Shown one piece after another: positions 16,453 through 24,044 of a stretch of DNA of 64,000 nt. The first letter of the stretch is position 1; every line of letters starts with the position of its first letter. The DNA is taken from positions 1-64,000 of the forward strand of contig JAFRQK010000079.1 in NCBI GenBank assembly GCA_017428635.1. Direction: 5' to 3'. The position numbers and the translations under genes are program-made. The notes below the pieces were generated by a model. The model searched no databases. It had not been told where the DNA came from and saw nothing but the letters and a program-made list of their open reading frames with translations. The DNA comes from Clostridia bacterium (GTDB lineage Bacteria > Bacillota > Clostridia > Oscillospirales > CAG-272).

Positions 16453-17547
16453 TCAAACGTTGAAACGGAACAGAGTGACGTCTCCGTCCTTCATTACGTA
16501 GTCTTTACCTTCGCTTCTGACGAGTCCCTTTTCTTTGGCCGCCGCCATCGAACCGCAAGCGATCAGATCGTCGTATGCGACGATCTCGGCGCGGATGAAT
16601 CCGCGTTCGAAATCGGTGTGGATCTTCCCTGCCGCCTGAGGAGCTCGCGTACCCTTGACGATCGTCCAGGCGCGGACCTCTTTAGGTCCGGCGGTGAGGA
16701 AACTGATGTAACCGAGCAGGGAGTAACTCGCTTTGATAAGCCTGTCAAGACCGCTTTCGCTGATCCCGAGTTCTTCAAGGAATTCTCCTTTTTCGCCGTC
16801 GTCAAGTTCTGCTATCTCCGCCTCGATCGAAGCGCAGATCGGGATCACTTCCGCGCCCTCTTCGGCGGCTATTTCCTCGATCTGTTTATAGTAGACGTTA
16901 TCGGGCGATACCCCCGCCGCCTCGTCTTCCGAGACGTTCACGGCGTAAATGACCGGCTTTGCTGTGAGGAGTTCGACGTCGCCGAGAATGGATTTTTCAT
17001 CTTCCGAGAGGTCGACGCTTCTCGCGGTCCTGCCGTTTTCGAGTTCCGCCATAAGTTTACGGTAGACCTCAAGCGCCGCGGCGGCGCTCTTGTCTCCCTT
17101 TACGAGTTTTTCCGTCTTCGCGATACGCCTTTCAAGCACTTCAATATCGGCGAAGATAAGTTCGAGATTGATCGTCTCCATATCGCGCTTCGGATCGACG
17201 GCGCCGTCAACGTGGACTATATCGGGATCTTCAAAGCAGCGGAGGACGTGTATGACGGCGTCGACGTCCCGGATATGGGACAGGAATTTGTTGCCGAGTC
17301 CCTCGCCCTTCGAGGCGCCGCGTACCAGGCCTGCGATATCGACGAATTCGATCACCGCGGGAGTGTACAGTTCCGGAGAATACATTTCCGCCAGAACGTC
17401 GAGCCGCTTATCGGGAACGCGCACCATACCGACGTTCGGGTCGATCGTACAGAACGGATAGTTCGCGCTCTGCGCCCCGGCTCCTGTCAGCGCGTTGAAC
17501 AGCGTACTTTTTCCCACGTTCGGGAGACCGATTATTCCGAGTTTCAT
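16453..17547 (-). CDS. ychF: Ribosome-binding P-loop ATPase YchF
   Basis: A 364-residue Obg-family NTPase that prefers ATP and binds ribosomes. Walker A GLPNVGKST at residues 7-15, switch region with DIAGLV, then the coiled-coil insertion and a C-terminal TGS domain ending GKDYVMKDGDVTLFRFNV. Length is exactly that of the family. Transcribed from the promoter at 17589-17618. The next gene downstream encodes an SLH protein 16 bases away. Confidence 0.95.
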   Translation of the reverse strand: MKLGIIGLPNVGKSTLFNALTGAGAQSANYPFCTIDPNVGMVRVPDKRLDVLAEMYSPELYTPAVIEFVDIAGLVRGASKGEGLGNKFLSHIRDVDAVIHVLRCFEDPDIVHVDGAVDPKRDMETINLELIFADIEVLERRIAKTEKLVKGDKSAAAALEVYRKLMAELENGRTARSVDLSEDEKSILGDVELLTAKPVIYAVNVSEDEAAGVSPDNVYYKQIEEIAAEEGAEVIPICASIEAEIAELDDGEKGEFLEELGISESGLDRLIKASYSLLGYISFLTAGPKEVRAWTIVKGTRAPQAAGKIHTDFERGFIRAEIVAYDDLIACGSMAAAKEKGLVRSEGKDYVMKDGDVTLFRFNV

Positions 17548-17588
17548 ATATGTGACTTACCCTCGATTCAATTGTTTTTTATTAAATT

Positions 17589-17618
17589 ATTCTAACACAC
17601 CGTTTCTTCCTTTGTCAA
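17589..17618 (-). promoter_or_regulatory. Sigma-A promoter of ychF
   Basis: TTGACA (17618-17613), 18-base spacer, TAGAAT (17594-17589) on the minus strand. Confidence 0.7.
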
Positions 17619-17619
17619 T

Positions 17620-17657
17620 GAAAAAAGGGCCCGTCGCCCAGCGGGCCGGTCCCTTTT
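17620..17657 (-). terminator. Terminator of spoIIGA-sigE
   Basis: On the minus strand a GGCCCG / CGGGCC stem, extended by AAAAAAGGG against CCCTTTTTT, ends in a T6 run. The ychF promoter begins immediately after it. Confidence 0.75.
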
Positions 17658-17658
17658 T

Positions 17659-18372
17659 TCACACTTTTGCAGATATCTGTTCCTTCAGCCTCGTGATGAT
17701 ACGTTTTTCGAGACGGGATATGTACGACTGCGATATCCCGAGCCTGTCCGCGACTTCTTTCTGCGTCATCTCACGTCTCCCGGAAAGCCCGTATCTCATC
17801 TCTATTATCTCGCGTTCGCGTTCGTCGAGCGACGCGATCGCTTCCCTGAGGATGCGTTTCTCCTCGTCTTTTTCGATACCGGCGCTGACCGCATTGTCGT
17901 CGGAACTGAGAACGTCGGAGAGAAGAAGTTCGTTCCCGTCCCAATCGACGCGAAGCGGCTCGTCTATGGAAACGTCACCTCTGTGGGAAGCGTTTTTTCT
18001 GATAAACATCAGGATCTCGTTTTCGATACAGCGCGAAGCGTAAGTGGCAAGCTTTATGTTCTTTTCGGGCCGGAAAGTTCGGATCGCTTTTATAAGGCCG
18101 ATCGTTCCTATAGAGATAAGGTCTTCGATCCCGATACCCGTTCCGTCGAATTTCTTCGAGATATACACTACAAGACGCAGATTATGACTTATTAGTTCAT
18201 CGCAGAAAGAGGGATCTTCCCTCATCCCCGCGACGGCGCGCGCCTCTTCCTCCGGCGAAAGCGGCGCGGGGAGGACGTCGGGCCCGCCGACGTAAAAAAT
18301 GTCGTCTCCGTCCCCGAAAATACTCCTGAATACTCTCTCGACTACCCGTCTGAAAATAAGCGCGTTTCTCAC
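17659..18372 (-). CDS. sigE: Sporulation sigma factor E (pro-sigma-E)
   Basis: A 237-residue sigma-70 family factor that directs mother-cell transcription early in sporulation. It has an N-terminal pro-sequence of about 25 hydrophobic/basic residues, then YVGGPDVLPAPLSPEEE, region 2 (LRLVVYISKKF, DLISIGTIGLIKA, ATYASRCIENE) and region 4 with the helix-turn-helix MTQKEVADRLGISQSYISRLEKR. GTG 18372 was chosen because GGGAGGTGAT lies seven bases upstream; the longer frame would start inside that site. It follows its activating protease gene spoIIGA by 31 bases. sigG, usually the next gene, is not here. Confidence 0.94.
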   Translation of the reverse strand: MRNALIFRRVVERVFRSIFGDGDDIFYVGGPDVLPAPLSPEEEARAVAGMREDPSFCDELISHNLRLVVYISKKFDGTGIGIEDLISIGTIGLIKAIRTFRPEKNIKLATYASRCIENEILMFIRKNASHRGDVSIDEPLRVDWDGNELLLSDVLSSDDNAVSAGIEKDEEKRILREAIASLDEREREIIEMRYGLSGRREMTQKEVADRLGISQSYISRLEKRIITRLKEQISAKV

Positions 18373-18403
18373 AACATCACCTCCCACACAAACATTAATG
18401 CGA

Positions 18404-19216
18404 CTATGTAAGAGAGGGCGGGATCACGCCGTCGTACGCTGCAAAGCTCCCCTTCCCGGCCTCGCGCAAAGAAATATAAGCGCTCCGTTTCGTACCGTTT
18501 ACAAAAAGAACGTCAGGTCTTATCGCGCGGAACAATCCCTCGCCCGTTAAACTCTTTGCCGGAATAATCCTAATTCTCGGTGCTATCGAAGGCGGCGGGT
18601 CTCCCGAACCGCATAACAAATACTCGACTACGTCGGGCGGGAGACGCGCGGCGGCTGATGACGCAACGAAAGCAACCGGATCGCCCGAAACCGGTTCGGT
18701 CAACAGGTTTCCGCTGTCAATGAGGCAAAGCGCTCCGACTGTTACCCCGCAGACGGAAAATCTCAGATAAGCCGAACGTCTTCCTTCTTTATCACGTTTA
18801 ATTCTTGAAACGGCAAATACGGCCGGTACCGAGATCGCGCAGGCAACAGCCGCTGCGATACGCCCTTTTATTCCCGATGCGAGATTTACAAATGAACAGA
18901 TCGATACGGCCGCGCCGTACAAAAGGCAAGCCGAGGACCACATAATCGCGGTCCGTCTCACCAGTTCGGGAAAAGAAGTCGATCCGAACGCGACAACGCA
19001 CATAAGAGCGGCGATCGGAACGCCCGCGACAAGCGATATGAATCCTTTGAAAAGTAAAGTGAGCGGAACCGACGTCAGGGCGCCGACTGCGGCGGCTGCC
19101 GAAGCTCTGAGAATTTTCGTGCCGGTCCGGCAAAGACGTGAAGTCAGGCAAACGGTGATCAGGTCGCAACCGAAATTCATAAAGAATAAAACGTCTGCGT
19201 AAACGACTTTCTCCAT
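18404..19216 (-). CDS. spoIIGA: Sigma-E processing peptidase SpoIIGA
   Basis: A 270-residue membrane aspartic protease at the sporulation septum that cleaves pro-sigma-E after a signal from the forespore. The first 135 residues hold about five membrane segments. The C-terminal half is the pepsin-like domain with the catalytic motif DSGN at 167-170; the active enzyme is a dimer. ATG 19216 is supported by GGAGGTGGGGGCG upstream. Cotranscribed with sigE. Confidence 0.92.
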   Translation of the reverse strand: MEKVVYADVLFFMNFGCDLITVCLTSRLCRTGTKILRASAAAAVGALTSVPLTLLFKGFISLVAGVPIAALMCVVAFGSTSFPELVRRTAIMWSSACLLYGAAVSICSFVNLASGIKGRIAAAVACAISVPAVFAVSRIKRDKEGRRSAYLRFSVCGVTVGALCLIDSGNLLTEPVSGDPVAFVASSAAARLPPDVVEYLLCGSGDPPPSIAPRIRIIPAKSLTGEGLFRAIRPDVLFVNGTKRSAYISLREAGKGSFAAYDGVIPPSLT

Positions 19217-19236
19217 CGCCCCCACCTCCACGTTCG

Positions 19237-19263
19237 ATTATACTCGCGCACGCCGTCGAAAAA
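19237..19263 (-). promoter_or_regulatory. Candidate Spo0A-controlled promoter of spoIIGA
   Basis: A perfect TATAAT (19242-19237) has no TTGACA at normal distance. A T-rich TTTTTCGAC (19263-19255) resembles the 0A box TTTGTCGAA with two mismatches and overlaps the expected -35 area. In other spore formers this operon is activated by phosphorylated Spo0A. The resemblance is modest. Confidence 0.4.
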
Positions 19264-19300
19264 GGTCGCAAAAAACAGCGCCGTAATATTTCCGAAAAAT

Positions 19301-19335
19301 AAAAAAAGAGACGCACGCCTTTCGGCGTGCGCCTC
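19301..19335 (-). terminator. Terminator of the isomerase-oxidoreductase operon
   Basis: Stem GAGGCGCACGCC / GGCGTGCGTCTC with loop GAAA, then T7 on the minus strand. Confidence 0.85.
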
Positions 19336-19352
19336 GCGGGGGCAAGTTAAGA

Positions 19353-20489
19353 TCAGATCTCGGGGATCTCGACCTCGATCTCGCGGCCGAGCTTTGCGCT
19401 CTTGTTGATACCGTCGATGATCGCCTGATTGTAAAGGATCTGCGAGGTCGGAACGGGAGCGGGAAGTCCGAGACGAGCCGCGTCAACGAACGAACGGATC
19501 TTCTTGTCGAAGAGACCGCCGTGAGTGTGTACGAGCGGAACGACGGTCTCGGCCTGTTCGCCGCAGATGTCGTGATAAAGGGTCATCGGGCCGCCGACGG
19601 AGCCGTTCCAGCAGTCGGTGGACGGAATGCGCAGAGCGCCTTCCTTACCGAGGATGAGCGTATCGCCGGGGGTGTCGGGATGCATAGCCCACGAAATTCT
19701 GAAGTCGAGGATTATGTCTCCCTCAAGACGGACGAACGCGGCGCCGAAGTCGTCGACCGAGAAGCGCTTCGCATCCTCGCCGTTGTACTTCGGATTCTTG
19801 CCGAAGAAATCGGAGACGTAACCCGTTACGGTCAGAGGCTTCGGATAGCCGATAGCGTTGAGGACCATGTCGAGAGAGTAGCATCCGATATCGCCGAGAG
19901 CGCCGATACCGCCGGTTTTGTCTTCGATGAACGTGGAGCCCGGGATACCTCTTCTTCTTCCGCCGCCGGTCTGGATGTAGTAGATGTCGCCGAGAACGCC
20001 GGAATCGACGATCTTCTTGATCATCTTCATGTTTTCGTCGAATCTGGGCTGGAAGCCGACGGAGACGAAAGCTTTGCTCTTCTTCTCCGCGCGGCAGATC
20101 TCGACTGCCTCGTCAAGCGTTACGGTGAAGGGTTTCTCAAGAAGGACGGGAATGTCTCTCTCGAGAGCGTAGATCGTAGGATCCTTGTGCTGTCTGTTGT
20201 ACGTGCAGACGGATACGCCGTCGAGTTCCTCGTTGTCGATGAGCGCCTGATGGGACTCATAGCAGCGAACGTTGGTGAGGCCGTACTGCTCCATCTTTTT
20301 CTTCGCTTTGCCGGGAATGATATCGGCTGCGGCGACGATCTCGACGTCGGGCTGGTTCATGTAACTCTCGATGTGCGACTCGGCGATCCAACCGGTCCCG
20401 ATGATACCGACCTTGAATTTCTTGTCGGTCGCGGCTTCGGTCTTCTCTTCAACCGCCTGCTTGAATTGGCTGAGAACAGCGTCTGACAT
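19353..20489 (-). CDS. Gfo/Idh/MocA family oxidoreductase (copy 1)
   Basis: A 378-residue NAD(P)-dependent sugar or inositol oxidoreductase. The first 25 residues are a polar extension; the Rossmann motif GIIGTGWIAESH follows, then the family's LLEKPFTV loop with the conserved EKP. The C-terminal half is the substrate domain; residues in GDIGCYSLDM carry the usual Asp and Tyr. ATG 20489 was chosen because AAAGGTGG lies eight bases upstream. Second gene after a sugar isomerase, 61 bases apart, in an operon with its own promoter and terminator. Such pairs commonly act on inositols or keto-sugars; the substrate is unknown. Confidence 0.87.
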   Translation of the reverse strand: MSDAVLSQFKQAVEEKTEAATDKKFKVGIIGTGWIAESHIESYMNQPDVEIVAAADIIPGKAKKKMEQYGLTNVRCYESHQALIDNEELDGVSVCTYNRQHKDPTIYALERDIPVLLEKPFTVTLDEAVEICRAEKKSKAFVSVGFQPRFDENMKMIKKIVDSGVLGDIYYIQTGGGRRRGIPGSTFIEDKTGGIGALGDIGCYSLDMVLNAIGYPKPLTVTGYVSDFFGKNPKYNGEDAKRFSVDDFGAAFVRLEGDIILDFRISWAMHPDTPGDTLILGKEGALRIPSTDCWNGSVGGPMTLYHDICGEQAETVVPLVHTHGGLFDKKIRSFVDAARLGLPAPVPTSQILYNQAIIDGINKSAKLGREIEVEIPEI

Positions 20490-20550
20490 TGTTTTGTCCA
20501 CCTTTCAATTATTCTTTATTGGATGCCGCTCTGCGGCAGGATTTACCTAT

Positions 20551-21408
20551 TTACCACTTAAGGTCTTCCTTGAGATACTTGATGCTCTTCGCGGCGCATT
20601 CCAGCGGTGTCGTGCCTTCGCTCGGATCGTCCTGTTCGACGACGACCCACTCAGCGCCCGCTTCGATCGCAGAGGCGAGGATCGCAGGCATATCCTGCAT
20701 ACCGTGGCCGACCGGACGGAATTCGAACGTGCTCTCGGCCTGTTCGCTCTCCTCCTCGTCTATCCCGATGAGCGCGTAGAGGTGAGCCGGAAGCGAACCG
20801 GTCATATAGAAGTCCTTGAGGTGAACGACCGGCGCTCTGTTCTTAAACTTTTTGATATACTCCGCAGGGATCTCTCCGCCGATATTGACCCAGCAGGTAT
20901 CGAGTTCCGACGCCAGTTCTTCGGGCGTGAAAGAATCGTAAAGCACTTCCAGCATGTATTTCCCGTCTATCTTGTTCTTGAACTCGAAATCGTGGTTGTG
21001 ATAAAGGAGCTGCATTCCTCTTTTCTTGCAGCCGGCGGCGATCTCTTTCATGAGTTCGTAAGTGCCGACATATTTTTCGGACGCGCGCCATTTGAAACCG
21101 TCGGGACGTCTTTCCTCGACAAGATAAGGAATAGCGACGTATTTGCATCCGATAGTTTTATAGGTATCAAGGACCTCGTCGACTCCGCCGTCGCAGCAGA
21201 TATAATCGTCCGTCGTGACGTGCGCGGAAATCGGGATCAGGCCGAGTTCTTCGACCATCGCTTTGATCTCTTCGGGTTTGTGATCGTAAAGACCGGCGAA
21301 TTCAACGCCGTCGTAACCCATCTCTTTTACTTTTTCAAGCGTGCCTTTGAAGTCCTTATCCATCTCTTCTCTGAGAGAATAAAGCTGGATAGCAACAGGA
21401 AGTGCCAT
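20551..21408 (-). CDS. Sugar phosphate isomerase/epimerase (copy 2)
   Basis: A 285-residue xylose isomerase-like TIM barrel beginning MALPVAIQLYSLREEM. Candidate metal ligands are Glu in DGVEFAG, His in LLYHNHDFEF, Asp in LASELDTCW, and His in PVVHLKDFY. ATG 21408 follows GGGGG by five bases; an earlier ATG leaves no binding site. First gene of a two-gene operon with an oxidoreductase, transcribed from the promoter at 21465-21493. Confidence 0.85.
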   Translation of the reverse strand: MALPVAIQLYSLREEMDKDFKGTLEKVKEMGYDGVEFAGLYDHKPEEIKAMVEELGLIPISAHVTTDDYICCDGGVDEVLDTYKTIGCKYVAIPYLVEERRPDGFKWRASEKYVGTYELMKEIAAGCKKRGMQLLYHNHDFEFKNKIDGKYMLEVLYDSFTPEELASELDTCWVNIGGEIPAEYIKKFKNRAPVVHLKDFYMTGSLPAHLYALIGIDEEESEQAESTFEFRPVGHGMQDMPAILASAIEAGAEWVVVEQDDPSEGTTPLECAAKSIKYLKEDLKW

Positions 21409-21464
21409 AATAACCCCCATATATTGTATTATTCGCGGCGATACGGTCTATCCCCACACAGTTT

Positions 21465-21493
21465 ATTGTATCTCACGGAGCGTTTAAAGTCAA
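21465..21493 (-). promoter_or_regulatory. Sigma-A promoter of the isomerase-oxidoreductase operon
   Basis: TTGACT (21493-21488), 17-base spacer, TACAAT (21470-21465) on the minus strand. The remaining 90 bases toward the tRNA promoter hold nothing I can name. Confidence 0.7.
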
Positions 21494-21583
21494 GCAAAAT
21501 CTCTCAAATATGTAAAAAAGTTATCGCATTTTCCGGCGCTCTTAGGGCAAAACTTCAAAACGGTACATTTTTTGATTTTTTCA

Positions 21584-21612
21584 TTGACAAACAAAAAACC
21601 CGATGATATAAT
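21584..21612 (+). promoter_or_regulatory. Consensus sigma-A promoter of tRNA-Lys
   Basis: Perfect TTGACA (21584-21589), 17-base spacer and perfect TATAAT (21607-21612), 21 bases before the tRNA. Confidence 0.9.
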
Positions 21613-21633
21613 ATCGTAGGTAAAAAGGTACCT

Positions 21634-21706
21634 GCCCCATTAGCTCAGCTGGTAGAGCACATGACTTTTAATCATGGTGTCCGGAGTTCGATTCTCCGAT
21701 GGAGCA
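21634..21706 (+). tRNA. tRNA-Lys (anticodon TTT)
   Basis: A complete cloverleaf of 73 bases: acceptor GCCCCAT / ATGGAGC, D-arm GCTC..GAGC, anticodon stem CATGA / TCATG with loop CTTTTAA (anticodon TTT at 21667-21669), and T-arm CGGAG-TTCGATT-CTCCG. Pair 3-70 is C-A, a mismatch that a T at position 3 would repair. No CCA is encoded (CAC follows the discriminator), so it would be added enzymatically. It has its own promoter and terminator. Confidence 0.93.
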
Positions 21707-21708
21707 CA

Positions 21709-21747
21709 CGGAGAGGATCGCCGTCAGGCGGTCCTCTCTTTTTTCAT
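21709..21747 (+). terminator. Terminator of tRNA-Lys
   Basis: Stem GAGAGGATCGCC / GGCGGTCCTCTC with loop GTCA, followed by T6. Confidence 0.88.
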
Positions 21748-21757
21748 CCTTCCGCCG

Positions 21758-21783
21758 GTTTCGGAATATAATGAAACCGAAAC
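21758..21783 (+). promoter_or_regulatory. Inverted repeat around a TATAAT-like box before ylmC
   Basis: GTTTCGG (21758-21764) and CCGAAAC (21777-21783) flank AATATAATGAAA. The box would serve as a -10 for ylmC, so the dyad could be an operator or an unusual promoter. No good -35 is visible. Confidence 0.35.
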
Positions 21784-21804
21784 GAATACAGGCAAGGTGA
21801 TAAT

Positions 21805-22107
21805 ATGGCGTGTTCAACGTGTGATTTGAGAGACAAAGACGTAATAAACGTTTGCGACGGCAACAGACTCGGGCAGGTCGCGGATTTTGAGATCGACCCG
21901 TCGTGCGGGCGCATCTGCGCTCTGATCGTGTCCCCGGATACGGTCGCGGGAATGCTGTTCTCTAAAAACAGAATCAGAGTCCCGTGGGACAGGATCGTGA
22001 GGATCGGCAAGGACGCAGTCCTCGTCGACGTGCGTACGGAGTGCAAGTGTCCCGAAGAAGCTTGCGGCGCGCTCAAAGGAGCGCTCAAAAAGAAGTTGGG
22101 GCTGTGA
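21805..22107 (+). CDS. YlmC/YmxH family sporulation protein
   Basis: A 100-residue PRC-barrel protein of the family annotated as YlmC/YmxH sporulation proteins, role unsettled. The sequence shows the expected N-terminal DLRDKDVINVCDG, GQVADFEID, and IRVPWDRIVRIGKDAVLVDV. Six cysteines, among them CSTC near the start and the CKC and C pair near the end, could bind metal. It lies between tRNA-Lys and aspS and has its own upstream region. AAGGTG precedes the ATG. Confidence 0.85.
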   Translation: MACSTCDLRDKDVINVCDGNRLGQVADFEIDPSCGRICALIVSPDTVAGMLFSKNRIRVPWDRIVRIGKDAVLVDVRTECKCPEEACGALKGALKKKLGL

Positions 22108-22129
22108 GAGCGGATTCTCCCGATAGTTA

Positions 22130-22158
22130 TTGATTAATTCCGACGGATTTGCTATAAT
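22130..22158 (+). promoter_or_regulatory. Sigma-A promoter of aspS
   Basis: TTGATT (22130-22135), 17-base spacer, perfect TATAAT (22153-22158). The leader to the ATG is only about 40 bases, too short for a T-box. Confidence 0.75.
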
Positions 22159-22204
22159 TATCCTGAAGAAAAATATCTATTTATCAATGGGAGATTTTAC
22201 TCAA

Positions 22205-23995
22205 ATGGCATCCTTTGAAAAGACGGACAAAAGAACACATTACTGCACGGAACTCTCAGCCGCTGATATAGGCAAGAGAGTTAACGTTCTCGGCTGGTGC
22301 CAGAGGCAGAGAGACCTCGGCAGCCTTATCTTCATAGACATCCGCGACAGGACCGGAATCCTTCAACTCGCGTTCGACGAAAAGACGGACAGAGAGATCT
22401 TCGATATGGCGTTCGGCGTCAGAGCAGAGTACGTTCTCGCCGCCTCCGGTATCGTAAGATCCCGCGGTGAGGGAGCGATTAACCGGACGATGAAGACCGG
22501 CGAGATAGAGGTCGCCGTCGACCGCTTCAAGATCCTGTCGGTCGCCGAGACCCCGCCCTTCGAGATCGTAGAAGACTCGAACGTTAATCAGGAACTCAGG
22601 CTGAAGCACAGATACCTCGATCTGCGCCGCCCGGAACTTCAGCGCAACGTGATCGCGCGCTCGAAGATATCGAAACTCGCGAGAGACTATTTCGAATCTC
22701 AGGGCTTTATCGATATCGAAACGCCCACACTTATAAAACCGACGCCGGAGGGCGCGAGAGACTATCTCGTACCGAGCCGCGTTCACCCCGGGAAGTTCTA
22801 CGCTCTTCCGCAGTCGCCTCAGCTTTACAAGCAGCTGCTTATGTATTCAGGATTCGACAGATATTTTCAGATCGCCCGCTGCTGGCGCGACGAGGACCTG
22901 AGAGCAGACAGACAGCCGGAGTTCACCCAGATAGACCTTGAGATGAGTTTCTCGGACGAGGACGACATTATCGCCATTAATGAAGGCTTCCTCAAATTCC
23001 TTTATAAAGAATTCCTCGGGGTTGATCTTGAAACTCCCTTCCCTAGAATGACGTGGCGCGAAGCTATGGACCGCTACGGTTCGGACAAGCCCGACACGCG
23101 TTTCGGAATGGAACTGTTCAATATTTCCGATATCGCCGCGAATTGCGCGTTCTCCGTCTTTTCCGGTACGGTTGAAACGGGCGGAACGGTCCGCGGTATC
23201 AACGTAAAGGGCGGAGCGTCGATGACGCGCAAGGAGATCGACGCCCTGACCGAATTCGTCAAGACGTACGGGGCGAAGGGACTCGCATGGTACAAGATCG
23301 CCGACGGAGTCGTTTCGTCGTCGTTCGCAAAATTCATGACCGAGGACGAGATCGCATCGATCGTCGAACGAGGCGGAATAGAGGACGGCGATATCGCCTT
23401 CTTCGTCGCAGCGAAAGACAAGGTCGTTTTCGATTCTCTCGGCGCGCTGCGCGTTCAGGTCGCGAAAAAGTTCGGCATTCTCGACCCGAAGCAGTTCAAC
23501 TTCCTCTGGATCACGGAATTCCCGCTTCTCGAGTACAACGAAGAGGACGGCAGATTCTACGCGATGCACCACCCGTTCACGATGCCTATGGAGGAAGATA
23601 TACCGCTTCTCGATACCGATCCCGGCGCAGTCAGGGCGAGAGCGTACGATATCGTTCTTAACGGCACCGAACTCGGCGGCGGTTCTATCCGTATCCACAC
23701 GACCGAGATGCAGAATATGATGTTCAAGTCGCTCGGAATCGGTGAGGAAGAAGCGAATGAAAAATTCGGATTCCTGCTTGAAGCGTTCAAATACGGCGTT
23801 CCCCCGCACGGCGGTCTCGCTTACGGTCTGGACCGTCTCGTCGCGCTGACGCTCGGTCTGTCCGACATCAGGGACGTAATCGCTTTCCCGAAAGCGCAGA
23901 ACGCCTCGGAGATACTCTCGCGCTGCCCCGCGAGAGCGGACGGTAAAGCGCTTGAAGAACTCGGAATCAAAGTCGTAAAAGAAGAAGAAGAATAA
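22205..23995 (+). CDS. aspS: Aspartyl-tRNA synthetase
   Basis: A 596-residue class IIb synthetase that charges tRNA with aspartate. An N-terminal OB-fold anticodon domain (1-110) is followed by the catalytic core with motif 2 WRDEDLRADRQPEFTQID near residue 220, the bacterial GAD insertion (about 300-420) and motif 3 GLAYGLDRL near residue 540. Size is typical for bacterial AspRS. ATG 22205 was chosen as the start of the conserved KRTHYCTEL region; GGGAG lies upstream. Whether it also charges tRNA-Asn cannot be judged here. Confidence 0.95.
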   Translation: MASFEKTDKRTHYCTELSAADIGKRVNVLGWCQRQRDLGSLIFIDIRDRTGILQLAFDEKTDREIFDMAFGVRAEYVLAASGIVRSRGEGAINRTMKTGEIEVAVDRFKILSVAETPPFEIVEDSNVNQELRLKHRYLDLRRPELQRNVIARSKISKLARDYFESQGFIDIETPTLIKPTPEGARDYLVPSRVHPGKFYALPQSPQLYKQLLMYSGFDRYFQIARCWRDEDLRADRQPEFTQIDLEMSFSDEDDIIAINEGFLKFLYKEFLGVDLETPFPRMTWREAMDRYGSDKPDTRFGMELFNISDIAANCAFSVFSGTVETGGTVRGINVKGGASMTRKEIDALTEFVKTYGAKGLAWYKIADGVVSSSFAKFMTEDEIASIVERGGIEDGDIAFFVAAKDKVVFDSLGALRVQVAKKFGILDPKQFNFLWITEFPLLEYNEEDGRFYAMHHPFTMPMEEDIPLLDTDPGAVRARAYDIVLNGTELGGGSIRIHTTEMQNMMFKSLGIGEEEANEKFGFLLEAFKYGVPPHGGLAYGLDRLVALTLGLSDIRDVIAFPKAQNASEILSRCPARADGKALEELGIKVVKEEEE

Positions 23996-24044
23996 CGTAA
24001 TCCCCCGTCTTTCGACGGTCACAACAGAAAGAGAGGACAAACAG

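Noticed and set aside
16336..17595. A 419-codon open frame on the plus strand
   Set aside because: Mirror of ychF on the other strand, which has full family motifs, length and promoter.
20371..21606. A 411-codon open frame on the plus strand
   Set aside because: Spans the antisense of two catabolic genes and runs over the minus-strand promoter.
22159..22204. T-box leader before aspS
   Set aside because: The leader from the promoter to the start is about 40 bases, far too short.
22847..24040. A 397-codon open frame on the minus strand
   Set aside because: Antisense to aspS; no recognisable domain.
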